Of a DNA stretch of 64,000 nt, positions 35,293 to 44,428 are shown one piece after another. Location of the stretch: positions 51,839-115,838 of the forward strand of contig JAAVCK010000009.1 in assembly GCA_014802325.1 (NCBI GenBank), given 5' to 3'. Within the stretch, counting starts at the first letter, position 1. The number at the start of each line of letters is the position of its first letter. The position numbers were made by a program, and so were the translations under genes. The notes beneath the pieces are model-generated. The model had not been told where the DNA came from. It searched no databases and saw nothing but the letters and a program-made list of their open reading frames with translations. The DNA comes from Bacteroides sp. (GTDB lineage Bacteria > Bacteroidota > Bacteroidia > Bacteroidales > Muribaculaceae).

Positions 35293-37149
35293 ATGCCGTC
35301 AGTTTCGCCACGAAAAATCGAACTTCTCGCTCCCGCGCGTGACACTGAAATAGCGCGTAAAGCCATAGCTTGCGGAGCCGATGCCATCTACATCGGACCG
35401 TCGAGCCACGGAGCTCGTGCGGCTGCCGGCAATAGCGTGGAAGATATTGCCCGTCTGGTCAAATACGCTCACCCCTTCGGTGTCAGGATTTATGCGACTG
35501 TCAATACCATAGTCTATGATAACGAGATACATGAGGTAGAACGACTCATCTCCGACCTGTATCGCGCCGGAGTTGACGCCCTGATCGTGCAGGACATGGG
35601 CATACTCCGCATGAATATTCCGCCTATAGATCTGCATGCGAGCACTCAATGCGACATCCGCAGTGTTGAGAAGGCCCGGTTTCTCGCTTCGGTCGGTTTT
35701 TCACGTGTTGTGCTCGCCCGCGAATTGAGTGCCATGGAAATAGCCCGGATTCATCGTGAGACTGATGTGGAACTCGAAGCCTTCGTCCATGGCGCGCTAT
35801 GTGTAAGCTACAGCGGCGACTGTAGGGCGAGTTTCGCTGCCACCGGACGAAGTGCCAATCGCGGTGAGTGCGCCCAGATTTGCCGCCTGAAGTTTGATCT
35901 GACCGACAGAAATGGTAATATCCTGGCGCCCGCCCGTCATTACTTATCGCTTCGCGACCTTAACAGGCTCGACCACGTAGGCAAGTTGATCGATGCAGGT
36001 GCTTCCTCACTGAAAATCGAAGGTCGACTGAAAGATGCAAGCTACGTGATGAATACTGTAGCGGCATATCGCAGCCGTATTGATAAGGTGATAGCTGAAA
36101 GCCACGGCCAATACATACGCTCGTCATTCGGCATGAGCTCTACAGGATTTGTAGCTGATGTAAATAAAAGTTTCAACCGCGGATTCACATCTTACTTCTT
36201 TACATCGCCCGCACGCGATACGCGTATGGCCGCTCTCGATACTCCCAAGATGATAGGCATGCCTGTTGGTAAGGTGATCAGACCTGAGCGTGGAGCTATT
36301 CTGGCCGATTGTAGCGTCGCTCTGGCCAACGGCGACGGACTTGGCTTTTTCACTCCCGAAGGAGTCTTCACCGGCTTCCGCCTTAATCGCGTGGAAGGCC
36401 GACGGTTGTTTCCCGCATCCAAAGTATCGCCGGCACCAGGGACACTGCTCTACCGCAATCGCGACAAAGTGTTCGACGATATGATTTCGTCGGTCTCTCC
36501 CGACCGCCGCATATCGGTTGACTTCACTCTGAACCATACCGATACCGGGCTACAGCTCACCGCAACGGATGACCGCGGCGCAATGGCTACGGCCACCCTT
36601 CAGCTCAACGAAGTCCAGCAGGCCAAATCACCTCAGCTTGAGGCCAGAAAAAGAATTTTGTCGAAACTCGGCGATACGATCTTCACCCCACGAAATATTA
36701 CCGACAACGCCGGCGATATCTTCATACCGGCCTCACAACTCACCTCATTGCGGCGCGATGTCATAAACGCACTCCAACTCACATCCGAGGCTACTTATCC
36801 GTTCAAGTATCGAAAAACCGAACGCTTCGATGTCGATCTGCCTTCCGAACGGCTTACGGTACATGATAACGTGGCTAATCGGCTTGCCCGCGAATTTTAC
36901 CATTCACACGGTGCCACCGAAATAGCTCCGGCTCTCGAAGTATCGAAAGGGCGGCAAAATGAGGATATACACGTGATGACTACACGCTACTGCCTGCGAC
37001 GCGAACTCGGAGCCTGTCTGCGCGACAAATCCGCTTCGCGACTACCGGCCGACTTATATCTTGAATCTCCCGGCATGCGTCTGCACCTGGTGCCCGACTG
37101 CGCGAAGTGCATGATGAATATATATTATTCACCACATAAAAGTAAATAA
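35293..37149 (+). CDS. Peptidase U32-family protein (RNA hydroxylase type)
   Basis: 618 residues from the ATG at 35293; an in-frame TTG lies 24 bases upstream but the ATG fits the family start (RKIELLAPARD). The U32 core has EAFVHGALCVSYSGDC and RGECAQICR, giving Cys170, Cys177, Cys193, Cys197. Although named peptidases, characterised members (RlhA, TrhP/TrhO group) take part in hydroxylation of 23S rRNA or tRNA with prephenate-dependent chemistry; that role is likely here. The long C-terminal part ends with CAKCM. First gene of a five-gene run ending with the SPOR lipoprotein. Confidence 0.85.
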   Translation: MPSVSPRKIELLAPARDTEIARKAIACGADAIYIGPSSHGARAAAGNSVEDIARLVKYAHPFGVRIYATVNTIVYDNEIHEVERLISDLYRAGVDALIVQDMGILRMNIPPIDLHASTQCDIRSVEKARFLASVGFSRVVLARELSAMEIARIHRETDVELEAFVHGALCVSYSGDCRASFAATGRSANRGECAQICRLKFDLTDRNGNILAPARHYLSLRDLNRLDHVGKLIDAGASSLKIEGRLKDASYVMNTVAAYRSRIDKVIAESHGQYIRSSFGMSSTGFVADVNKSFNRGFTSYFFTSPARDTRMAALDTPKMIGMPVGKVIRPERGAILADCSVALANGDGLGFFTPEGVFTGFRLNRVEGRRLFPASKVSPAPGTLLYRNRDKVFDDMISSVSPDRRISVDFTLNHTDTGLQLTATDDRGAMATATLQLNEVQQAKSPQLEARKRILSKLGDTIFTPRNITDNAGDIFIPASQLTSLRRDVINALQLTSEATYPFKYRKTERFDVDLPSERLTVHDNVANRLAREFYHSHGATEIAPALEVSKGRQNEDIHVMTTRYCLRRELGACLRDKSASRLPADLYLESPGMRLHLVPDCAKCMMNIYYSPHKSK

Positions 37150-37155
37150 GTAATC

Positions 37156-39183
37156 ATGAATCTGAAACCGGCACATATCATTCTGTTGCTGATTTTCGCA
37201 GCTTCGTCATGCATAGGAAGCAGTGGCGATAAAGCCGGTCTGATTCAGGAAAATTCCGCGTGGCGTGTCACCGCCGATTCATATTCCGACGCAAATATTT
37301 CCATCAGATTTCTGCCTGATTCCGATACGGTGGATTTTCCGGTGTTAATCTCTACCACCCCACTTCTCGACCAGTTGTACTCTGCCGGGGTAAACGAATA
37401 TTTCAGCGATGCGTCGACCATACATTCAGGAGTGACCTCGCTGTGGAATCCGGCAATTCTTTCACTACTCGACCCGGAAATAGCCGCCGAGCAGGTGATG
37501 ATGAAAGCGCGTCAGAGTCTTACCACTTGTCGCGACTGGCCCCTCGAAGCCAATGATGCCTCGTGGATTTCCTCGCTTGGTGATCTGTCGCTCGCTTTAG
37601 GCGACAGCTTTGTCACCGACAGCCTTTTACCTATAGCCAAGTCGGTCATTGACAGAGAACTCGCTGTTGCATTTGATTATGACCTGTCACTATTCAGAGG
37701 ACTGCTACCAGAGATTCCTGCCATAGTGAGCCGCACGGATGTCCTTGAGATATACTCGCTGCGAGTCAATATTGACCGGGCCTCAGCCATTAAAACCCTG
37801 GGCGAACTCCTTCCTGCTGATATCGGGGCAAAATATATAACGCTTGCCAAAAAGATGGCCGAGTCGATCAACGACCGATTCTGGATACCGGAAAAAGGGC
37901 GCTACGGCTGCGCACTGTGGGGCAAGTATTATCCGATACTTGTCACTGCAAGCGATAATCTCGCACAGTCTTTGGCAATTCTGAAATCAATAGCAACGCC
38001 TGAAATGGCTCAGTCGATCATGCGGTCAATGCCGCTTACCGACGAAGGAGCACCGGATTTCTATCCCGTGCCGTCGGGTGTGAGACCGTCATACTCTCTC
38101 TCCACACAGACCGGTGTGTATGCGGCCGCGTCAATGACGCATAACTCCAACAAGACACTCCTCGGACTCGCTGCCGCTGCCGCAGCGACTTTCGACGGCA
38201 TTGGCAGCATGCCCGCATCAGCACTCCTCGGTTCACTCGGAGGTGTTTCCATTACATCTGATGGTCTGACCATATCGCCCTACGTGCCTGAAATATTTTC
38301 AGGTGACAAGATTTTCACATCGCTCATCTACCGAAACGATACTATCAATCTCCACATCAACGGCACGGGCAGCAGGGTTGCACGAATGGAAATCAACGGC
38401 ATTCAGACGCTGTCGCATCTCATCCCCGATTCACTCTCAGGCCACCACCGCATTGATGTGATAATGGCCAACAATACACCTGCCGACCGCCATATCGAAT
38501 ATGCCGAAGTTGTCACTTTCCCACCCCGGCCTGAAATAGATTCGGTAAGCATAAACAGGTATACGGTAGTCAGTCCTGCGAAAGATTATAACTACATAAT
38601 GGCAGTAAACGGGATAGCATGCAAGGTAATCTCGGATGGAGCTTTTACCGTGGCACCCTCCTCCGCAGGCATGAAAGTAATCACTGCCATGACTGTCGAC
38701 GCTGAAGGCTACAGCTCTATTCCGGCGAGAGAGCACATGGTGTTTAATCCGGCCGACACCATGATAGTGGACCGTCACGACATCCCTCATGAATTGCGCA
38801 AAGCCGTTGCCGCTCGAATAGAACGTAACGCCCGACGCAAGCATAAGCGGAAGGAATCCATACCCACGCATCTCGAACTTACCGGCGAACTCAATACCGA
38901 ACTTACTTTCACCGTCAAAGCCCCTCATGCCGGCGAATATTATATCGACCTTGCCTACTGGCGTCCGGCTGTGACGGAGTGCTTTATTACTGATCTTGTC
39001 ACGTCCGATTCCGTAGCCGGCTGCTTCATCATGCCTGCGCTTAAAGGATATTCCAGCCCGCTCACCGTAAGACTAAAAAGGGGAAGAAACCGCTTCAAAC
39101 TGATTTATCACCCCCTCCCGTCGAGCAATTTGCAGTCAGGCGTTTGCATAGAATACATTCGATTCCTTCCTAAAAAATTATGA
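37156..39183 (+). CDS. Lipoprotein, probable six-hairpin glycosidase-like
   Basis: 675 residues. The lipobox ends at Cys19 (FAASSC), so a lipid-anchored envelope protein. Residues about 90-360 contain helical segments with DRFWIPEKGRYG, ALWGKYYPILVTASDNLAQ and SLSTQTGVYAAASMTHNSNKTLLGLAA, reminiscent of (alpha/alpha)6 glycosidases. The remainder is beta-rich and ends in a carbohydrate-binding-like beta-sandwich. No acid catalyst can be assigned with confidence. Its stop overlaps the start of the GH13 amylase, suggesting joint action on an alpha-glucan; this is inference. Family membership is uncertain. Confidence 0.5.
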   Translation: MNLKPAHIILLLIFAASSCIGSSGDKAGLIQENSAWRVTADSYSDANISIRFLPDSDTVDFPVLISTTPLLDQLYSAGVNEYFSDASTIHSGVTSLWNPAILSLLDPEIAAEQVMMKARQSLTTCRDWPLEANDASWISSLGDLSLALGDSFVTDSLLPIAKSVIDRELAVAFDYDLSLFRGLLPEIPAIVSRTDVLEIYSLRVNIDRASAIKTLGELLPADIGAKYITLAKKMAESINDRFWIPEKGRYGCALWGKYYPILVTASDNLAQSLAILKSIATPEMAQSIMRSMPLTDEGAPDFYPVPSGVRPSYSLSTQTGVYAAASMTHNSNKTLLGLAAAAAATFDGIGSMPASALLGSLGGVSITSDGLTISPYVPEIFSGDKIFTSLIYRNDTINLHINGTGSRVARMEINGIQTLSHLIPDSLSGHHRIDVIMANNTPADRHIEYAEVVTFPPRPEIDSVSINRYTVVSPAKDYNYIMAVNGIACKVISDGAFTVAPSSAGMKVITAMTVDAEGYSSIPAREHMVFNPADTMIVDRHDIPHELRKAVAARIERNARRKHKRKESIPTHLELTGELNTELTFTVKAPHAGEYYIDLAYWRPAVTECFITDLVTSDSVAGCFIMPALKGYSSPLTVRLKRGRNRFKLIYHPLPSSNLQSGVCIEYIRFLPKKL

Positions 39184-41036
39184 CCATGAGATCTATCATC
39201 ACTTACTTTTTTCTTCTGATATTCACTACTCTGATGGCAACTCCACGAATAGACAAAATCGAACCGCCATTCTGGTGGACGGGTATGGCCAACGATACTC
39301 TACAACTTATGGTTTATGGCCCCGACATAGCTTCGGCCACTCCCTCAATTTCTTATCCGGGTGTAAATATTTCGGAAATTGTAAGACCTGACAGCCGAAA
39401 CTACCTGTTCGTATATCTCACCATAGCTTCTGATGTGCGACCGGGGACTTTCAAGATAGAATTTTCCGACGGCAAAGGTAAAACCCGAGCTGTGGACTAT
39501 ACGCTCCGCTCACGTCGTGACGGCATGAAAGATCATGGCGGCTTCGATGCGTCGGATGTACTGTATCTCATAATGCCCGATCGCTTTGCAAAGGGTACTC
39601 CCGCAGCCCGGGCCACCCAACGCGATACTCTCCAATACCCCACACGTGCCAATCGCTCCAATCCCAATGCCCGCCACGGCGGAAATATAGCAGGTATCGA
39701 CAGCCACCTCGATTATATCGACTCGCTCGGCGTGACGGCAGTCTGGGTTAATCCGGTGCAGGTAAATGATATGCCCGGGGGGTCATATCACGGCTACGCC
39801 ACCACCGACTATTACAATATTGATCCGCGATTCGGCACCACCGACGAGTGGGTGGATTTTGTCGATCATGCTCACAGCCGCGATATAAAGGTGGTGATGG
39901 ATATGATATTCAATCATTCAGGCAGTAACCACCAATGGTTTAAGGATATGCCATTCAAAGACTGGTATAACTTCCCAGACACATTTGTTCAGACCAATTA
40001 CCGACTCTCAACACTCCACGATCCATATGTAAGTGACTATGACCTTGCGCGCACCGTCGACGGATGGTTTGTCAAGTCGATGCCCGACCTTAATCAGCGC
40101 AATCCTCACCTGATGCGCTACCTTATCCAAAATTCGATATGGTGGATAGAACATACCGGTATCGACGGCATAAGAATGGACACGTATCCCTACGCCGACT
40201 TCCACGGTATGGCCCGATGGATCGACGATGTGGAGCGTGAATATCCGCGATTCAACATCGTGGGTGAGTGCTGGTACGGCAACGAGGGTGGCGAGGCCTT
40301 CTGGCAGCGAGGCTCGAAAGTGAATCCCATTGGTGATCCGCGTCTGCCCACTGTGATGGACTTCGTACTTTCCATCAAGTCACGCGATGCTTTTTCAGGA
40401 CAGACTGACCGGCTGACCGGCCTTAATGACATCTACGATCATCTTGCACTCGACTATCTCTTCCCCGATCCGTCGCGAATACTTACATTTCTGGACAATC
40501 ACGACACCGACCGCTTTCTCCTCGAAGAGCCGACTGATCTGGGCTGGTGGAAACAAGCCATGACCTTTCTGCTCACATCACGCGGTATTCCGCAGATTTA
40601 TTACGGCACTGAAGTGCTGATGAATGGATCGAAAGAAGGCAGCGACGGGTATGTGCGACGCGACATGCCCGGCGGATTTCCCGGTGACTCAATATCAGTC
40701 TTCACGCCTGAGGGCAGGACCGATATGCAGAATGAAGCATTTGATTTCCTCAGCGGCCTGCTTCACTGGCGACGCGGAAATGAGGTCATAGCTCGCGGAA
40801 CACTAAAACATTTCATGCCCGAAAACGGCATATATGTTTACCGCCGTACGCTCGGCGACCGCCATGTCACGGTGATAATGAACGGCAATGACTCTGAAAA
40901 GTCCGTAAGCATGAATCCTACAGTAGAGATTATGCCATTCGGCACTCAGCTTCGCGACATTCTTTCAGGTGACACGATTACCATCACGCCTGAAATGACA
41001 TTTGCTCCGCGCGCCATTTACATACTGGAAAATTAA
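39180..41036 (+). CDS. GH13 alpha-amylase / neopullulanase-like enzyme with signal peptide
   Basis: 618 residues; start ATG overlaps the previous stop (ATGA), with a second ATG two codons on. A signal peptide (cleavage near LMATP) is followed by an N-terminal cyclomaltodextrinase-type domain (PPFWWTGM, about 35-120), then the GH13 barrel: DRFAKGTP, MDMIFNHSGSNH, nucleophile Asp334 (IRMDTYP), acid/base Glu363 (GECWYG), Asp442 (DNHDTDR). All catalytic residues are present. The layout resembles periplasmic SusA of Bacteroides, which degrades maltodextrins and pullulan. The next gene starts within its stop codon. Confidence 0.93.
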   Translation: MTMRSIITYFFLLIFTTLMATPRIDKIEPPFWWTGMANDTLQLMVYGPDIASATPSISYPGVNISEIVRPDSRNYLFVYLTIASDVRPGTFKIEFSDGKGKTRAVDYTLRSRRDGMKDHGGFDASDVLYLIMPDRFAKGTPAARATQRDTLQYPTRANRSNPNARHGGNIAGIDSHLDYIDSLGVTAVWVNPVQVNDMPGGSYHGYATTDYYNIDPRFGTTDEWVDFVDHAHSRDIKVVMDMIFNHSGSNHQWFKDMPFKDWYNFPDTFVQTNYRLSTLHDPYVSDYDLARTVDGWFVKSMPDLNQRNPHLMRYLIQNSIWWIEHTGIDGIRMDTYPYADFHGMARWIDDVEREYPRFNIVGECWYGNEGGEAFWQRGSKVNPIGDPRLPTVMDFVLSIKSRDAFSGQTDRLTGLNDIYDHLALDYLFPDPSRILTFLDNHDTDRFLLEEPTDLGWWKQAMTFLLTSRGIPQIYYGTEVLMNGSKEGSDGYVRRDMPGGFPGDSISVFTPEGRTDMQNEAFDFLSGLLHWRRGNEVIARGTLKHFMPENGIYVYRRTLGDRHVTVIMNGNDSEKSVSMNPTVEIMPFGTQLRDILSGDTITITPEMTFAPRAIYILEN

Positions 41037-41533
41037 TGAAAACCATCGGAATACTCTCTGATACTCACTCGTGCTGGGACGATCGGTTTGCCACGCACTT
41101 AGCTGATTGCGACGAAATTTGGCATGCCGGAGATATAGGCGATATCACCGTGCTCAACCGATTGAAACAGATTGCCCCCGTAAGGGCTGTGAGCGGCAAC
41201 ATAGATCACGGAGAGGTCAAGCGCACGTGTCCCGAACTGATGATTTTTGACATCGAAGGCGTCAGAGTGCTTCTGACACATATCGGCGGTTACCCCGGCC
41301 GATACTCCCGCGGGATGTCCTCACTGCTGCAAAGAGAGAATATCCGTCTGATGGTTGACGGCCATTCTCATATACTCAAGGTGATTCCCGACCGAAATCT
41401 CGATCTTCTGCACGTAAATCCCGGAGCGGCAGGTCATCATGGATGGCAGAAAGTAAGGACTCTCGTAAAATTAACCATTGATAACGGAAATATTTCATCT
41501 CTCGACGTTATAGAACTAAGAAACAAACTTTGA
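41036..41533 (+). CDS. YfcE/MJ0936-type metallophosphodiesterase
   Basis: 165 residues, one-domain calcineurin-like fold. Metal-binding motifs in order: SDTHS (8-12), HAGDIGD, SGNIDHG, THIGGYPG and DGHSH. Family members hydrolyse phosphodiesters in vitro; physiological substrate unknown. The ATG shares one base with the amylase stop (TAATG), so it is translationally coupled, although a functional link to glucan breakdown is unclear. Confidence 0.9.
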   Translation: MKTIGILSDTHSCWDDRFATHLADCDEIWHAGDIGDITVLNRLKQIAPVRAVSGNIDHGEVKRTCPELMIFDIEGVRVLLTHIGGYPGRYSRGMSSLLQRENIRLMVDGHSHILKVIPDRNLDLLHVNPGAAGHHGWQKVRTLVKLTIDNGNISSLDVIELRNKL

Positions 41534-41535
41534 CT

Positions 41536-42054
41536 ATGAGAAAATCTGCAATATACATCCTCGGGCTGATAGCGGCCCTCGGGATAGTGTCGTGTAAGAC
41601 CAATGAAAATAATTATCGCGCCGCATATCAGGCGGCCGTTGAGCACCGTCAGGAATCGTCGGGTGTAGACTCTACCATCTACGCGCGAATCCGAAATCAG
41701 GCTCAGGAGTCAATGCTTGCGGTAGGGACTGACTCTATCCCCTTGCGTACTGAATATATCGGCTACACCGATGGAGGAGGTGCGTCGCGTGAAAAGGTCC
41801 AGCGCTACAATGTGGTGGTGGGTCAGTTCAAGCAGATTTTTAATGCCAACGCCATGCGCAACCGCCTGCTTGCATCAGGCTACAGCGACGCTATGATTTT
41901 ACAGACCCGCGAACCGCTTTACTACGTAGTGGCCGCAACCTGTTCCACTGCTGCCGAGGCATCTGAACTATTTCATAAGATTAAAGAAGACAAGTCCCTT
42001 GTGCTCCGTTCTCCCCTTCCGTTTGTGCTTCAACCTGCACATTTTGCAAGGTGA
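41536..42054 (+). CDS. SPOR-domain-like lipoprotein
   Basis: 172 residues from the ATG at 41536, two bases after the previous stop. Lipobox ends in IVSC near residue 18. After a charged stretch, the C-terminal ~75 residues (RYNVVVGQFKQIFNANAMRNRLLASGYSDAMIL) have the pattern of a SPOR domain, which binds denuded peptidoglycan at division sites. Last gene of the U32-amylase run. Function beyond wall binding is unknown. Confidence 0.75.
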   Translation: MRKSAIYILGLIAALGIVSCKTNENNYRAAYQAAVEHRQESSGVDSTIYARIRNQAQESMLAVGTDSIPLRTEYIGYTDGGGASREKVQRYNVVVGQFKQIFNANAMRNRLLASGYSDAMILQTREPLYYVVAATCSTAAEASELFHKIKEDKSLVLRSPLPFVLQPAHFAR

Positions 42055-42101
42055 TTAACTTTTTTTAGCATCGTGTAAAAGTAACTTATCGACATGAAAG
42101 T

Positions 42102-42131
42102 GTTCTAATAAAATATACACGAAATTAGAAC
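42102..42131. repeat. Inverted repeat upstream of the low-complexity gene
   Basis: GTTCTAAT (42102-42109) and ATTAGAAC (42124-42131) form a perfect 8-base inverted repeat with 14 bases between, 17 bases before the next ATG. Candidate operator or leader hairpin; no promoter box could be assigned with confidence. Confidence 0.5.
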
Positions 42132-42147
42132 GCTAAATCATCTGCAC

Positions 42148-43161
42148 ATGAAAAGGATAATCAAACACACCGCCTTGTGTCTTTCGGCATTGGCTATAGC
42201 GCTCAGTGCTCCTGGAGCTTCGGCTGGCCGCCCGGGTGCGAGCGGCCATGAACCCTCGCGGCCATCGACATCACGGCCGTCGTCATCACGTCCCTCGTCC
42301 TCATCCCGTCCGTCTTCTTCCACAGGAAGACCGTCGACTACCGCGCGCCCGTCTACATCATCCGGAACGCGTCCCGGCGCAACGCGCCCCGGAAGTTCTT
42401 CCGACAAGCCCGGTCATGTCACAAAGCCCGATAATCATCATAAGCCTAACAATGATGGCCGTCCTCCGCAGACAAATCAAGGGCTTAGACCCGGTGCTAC
42501 CCAACCCGGAGCAAGCCATAACCGTCCTGGAAATGTTAATCACGGCAATAACCGCCCGCACCCCGGTAATAATCGACCCGGTAATGTGAATCCAGGTAAC
42601 CACCGTCCAGGCAACAGCCGTCCTGTTCACCCCGGATGGGGTAACATAGGGGGTTTTATGTATCCCACCCCTCCCCCTCAACGCCCACATCGCCCAATAA
42701 TGAGGCCGCTACCACGTCCGGTACGACCTGCCGGCTGGGTTATGCGCCCGGGGGTTCCTGCTATCAACGGCTTCCTTGGACTTACGTTTGGCACAGGTAT
42801 ATCCGTATCGCTCAACTTACTTAACACCAACGGTTATTCGGTTGACGGTTACGCTGACGATATTGTATATCTCCGAAACGTAACTGAATTATCATTGCTT
42901 TGGCCTGACGTTGCACTCTACTACAATAGCGCGGGTCTTCTCACCGGCTCTTCATTCTACTATTCCACACCCTACAATGATCTGTCGAGATACAATAATG
43001 TGTATAATCGCCTGATATCTGTATACGGTTCGCCTGTAACTACAGGTTCTGCCGGCGCCACATGGTTCAGTTCATCCGGCTACATATCGCTGAGCTACGG
43101 AACATCCCCATCTTCTACCGGTGCTCTCAGATATTACACTACACTCAGTTACGGCGAATAA
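42148..43161 (+). CDS. Secreted protein with Ser/Pro/Arg- and Asn/Pro-rich repeats
   Basis: 337 residues, function unknown. Signal peptide ends near ASAGRP. Residues about 27-95 are a tandem of RPS/RPSSS units, about 100-165 a tandem of NRPGN/HRPGN-like units, about 170-200 rich in Pro, Arg and His. The last ~130 residues (from NGFLGLTFGTGIS) are a different, Tyr/Ser/Gly/Leu-rich domain with repeated YYNSAG, FYYSTPYND, RYNNVYN patterns, probably all-beta. Strongly basic in the repeat region, so it could bind acidic polymers such as polysaccharide or DNA, or the cell surface. No close family recognised. Confidence 0.75.
   Translation: MKRIIKHTALCLSALAIALSAPGASAGRPGASGHEPSRPSTSRPSSSRPSSSSRPSSSTGRPSTTARPSTSSGTRPGATRPGSSSDKPGHVTKPDNHHKPNNDGRPPQTNQGLRPGATQPGASHNRPGNVNHGNNRPHPGNNRPGNVNPGNHRPGNSRPVHPGWGNIGGFMYPTPPPQRPHRPIMRPLPRPVRPAGWVMRPGVPAINGFLGLTFGTGISVSLNLLNTNGYSVDGYADDIVYLRNVTELSLLWPDVALYYNSAGLLTGSSFYYSTPYNDLSRYNNVYNRLISVYGSPVTTGSAGATWFSSSGYISLSYGTSPSSTGALRYYTTLSYGE
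42226..42643 (+). repeat. Low-complexity repeat coding region
   Basis: Coding for RPS-type units and then NRPGN-type units, with imperfect tandem repeats at DNA level (for example CGTCCCTCGTCCTC and AACCGTCCAGG-like words). Such arrays tend to change length by slippage. Confidence 0.7.
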
Positions 43162-43190
43162 AACCCGGCTTAATTTCCGCAAAAAACTAT

Positions 43191-43223
43191 GGCGTGCATC
43201 TCTCTTTTCTTGAGGTGCACGCC
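43191..43223. terminator. Convergent terminator
   Basis: GGCGTGCA (43191-43198) pairs with TGCACGCC (43216-43223), followed by AAAATTATTTTAG. It separates the low-complexity gene from the converging FKBP gene and can serve both. Confidence 0.75.
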
Positions 43224-43246
43224 AAAATTATTTTAGCCACAGAAGT

Positions 43247-43816
43247 TTAGTTACGTATCTCGTAATAGGGGATATCCACGAGTTTCACGTCAAATACAAG
43301 TGTGGAAAACGGTGGTATGGATGCGGTAATACTTGACCCGTAACCCACATTGTATGGAATAATTACTCTGGCCGAATCGCCCACACGCATATCAGTGAGA
43401 GCTATCCACCAGCCTTCTATAGTAGCTGAGAGCACTGTGCGGAATATGCTGTCGGCGGGAGATGTCCTCAGATATGACGAGTCAAATGCCACACCATTAT
43501 ATAGCGAGCCGCGATACTTCACATCTACAGTCGACGTAAGCAAAGGGGTGAGATTGCCTTCAGTCTTGCTTCTGTCATTGAGATACTTGATCAGGACCTC
43601 AGCACCGGGATTCCAGGGAGCAACTACGGTGAGGTATTCCGGATTACCATTTTCATCAAAAGAGTATTTCTGTTCGTCGTAATACGAAGTATTAGCATTG
43701 CGCCATTTCTCGTAATCGTCCCAAGTGTTTTTATTATCGTCGTTACATGACACTGAAACCGATGCGAGCGACATCAGTGCCATGAACGAGCCAATATACA
43801 ATAGTAATTTTTTCAT
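43247..43816 (-). CDS. FKBP-type peptidyl-prolyl isomerase, lipoprotein
   Basis: 189 residues. A signal sequence with a lipobox-like end at Cys24 (SVSC) predicts lipid anchoring in the envelope. The FKBP fold covers about 90-185: VDVKYRGSLYNGVAFDSSY, GWWIALTDMRVGDSARVIIPYNVGYG and IPPFSTLVFDVKLVDI. It should assist folding of exported proteins. Third gene of the - strand operon glyS-lemA-FKBP, nine bases after lemA. Confidence 0.92.
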   Translation of the reverse strand: MKKLLLYIGSFMALMSLASVSVSCNDDNKNTWDDYEKWRNANTSYYDEQKYSFDENGNPEYLTVVAPWNPGAEVLIKYLNDRSKTEGNLTPLLTSTVDVKYRGSLYNGVAFDSSYLRTSPADSIFRTVLSATIEGWWIALTDMRVGDSARVIIPYNVGYGSSITASIPPFSTLVFDVKLVDIPYYEIRN

Positions 43817-43825
43817 CAGGCGGAA

Positions 43826-44410
43826 TTAGAATTTAACCTCGGGAGCACGCTGGGCGGCATCGTCGGCCTGGAACTGAGGTTGTTTCGTGAACCCGAACCA
43901 TCCGGCATAAATATTTGTCGGGAATTTCAGGATCGAGGTATTGTACTTCATCACGGCCTCGGTATAGCGGGTGCGTGCGGTAGAGATACGGTTTTCAGTA
44001 CCTTCGAGCTGAACCTGAAGGTCACGGAAATTCTCGTTGGCCTTGAGGTCGGGATAAGCCTCGGTGACTGCAAGCAGTGACTTCAGCGCACCCGACAGAT
44101 CATTCTGAGCCTTCTGAAACTTTTCGAGGTTTTCCTCGGTAAGATCATCGGCATTGATGGTAACGGACGTTGCTGCCGCACGAGCCTTGATCACATTTTC
44201 AAGCGTTTCACTTTCGTGTGTGGCATATCCCTTAACCGTGTTAACGAGATTAGGGATCAGATCGGCACGACGCTGGTACTGGTTCTGAACTTCGGCCCAA
44301 GCCTGCTCAACGCCCTGCTTCTCGGTCACGAGCGAATTATAGTTACACGATGTAAGCATGGTGGCGCCGAGAGTCACTACCACCAGCATAAGCAATTTTA
44401 CAAGTTTCAT
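43826..44410 (-). CDS. lemA: LemA family protein
   Basis: 194 residues. Lipobox-like LTSC near residue 22, then the long alpha-helical LemA core: AWAEVQNQYQRRADLIPNLVNTVKGYA, ETLENVIKARAAAT and AYPDLKANENFRDLQVQLEGTENRIS. Its C-terminus ends AQRAPEVKF. Role poorly known; membrane-associated. Placed 18 bases after glyS and 9 before the FKBP gene. Confidence 0.94.
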   Translation of the reverse strand: MKLVKLLMLVVVTLGATMLTSCNYNSLVTEKQGVEQAWAEVQNQYQRRADLIPNLVNTVKGYATHESETLENVIKARAAATSVTINADDLTEENLEKFQKAQNDLSGALKSLLAVTEAYPDLKANENFRDLQVQLEGTENRISTARTRYTEAVMKYNTSILKFPTNIYAGWFGFTKQPQFQADDAAQRAPEVKF

Positions 44411-44428
44411 TTAGAGAGATTTGATTTA

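Noticed and set aside
42226..42643. Repeat region as a CRISPR-like or satellite array
   Set aside because: The repeats are imperfect, codon-phased and inside one open frame that encodes a signal peptide and a C-terminal domain.
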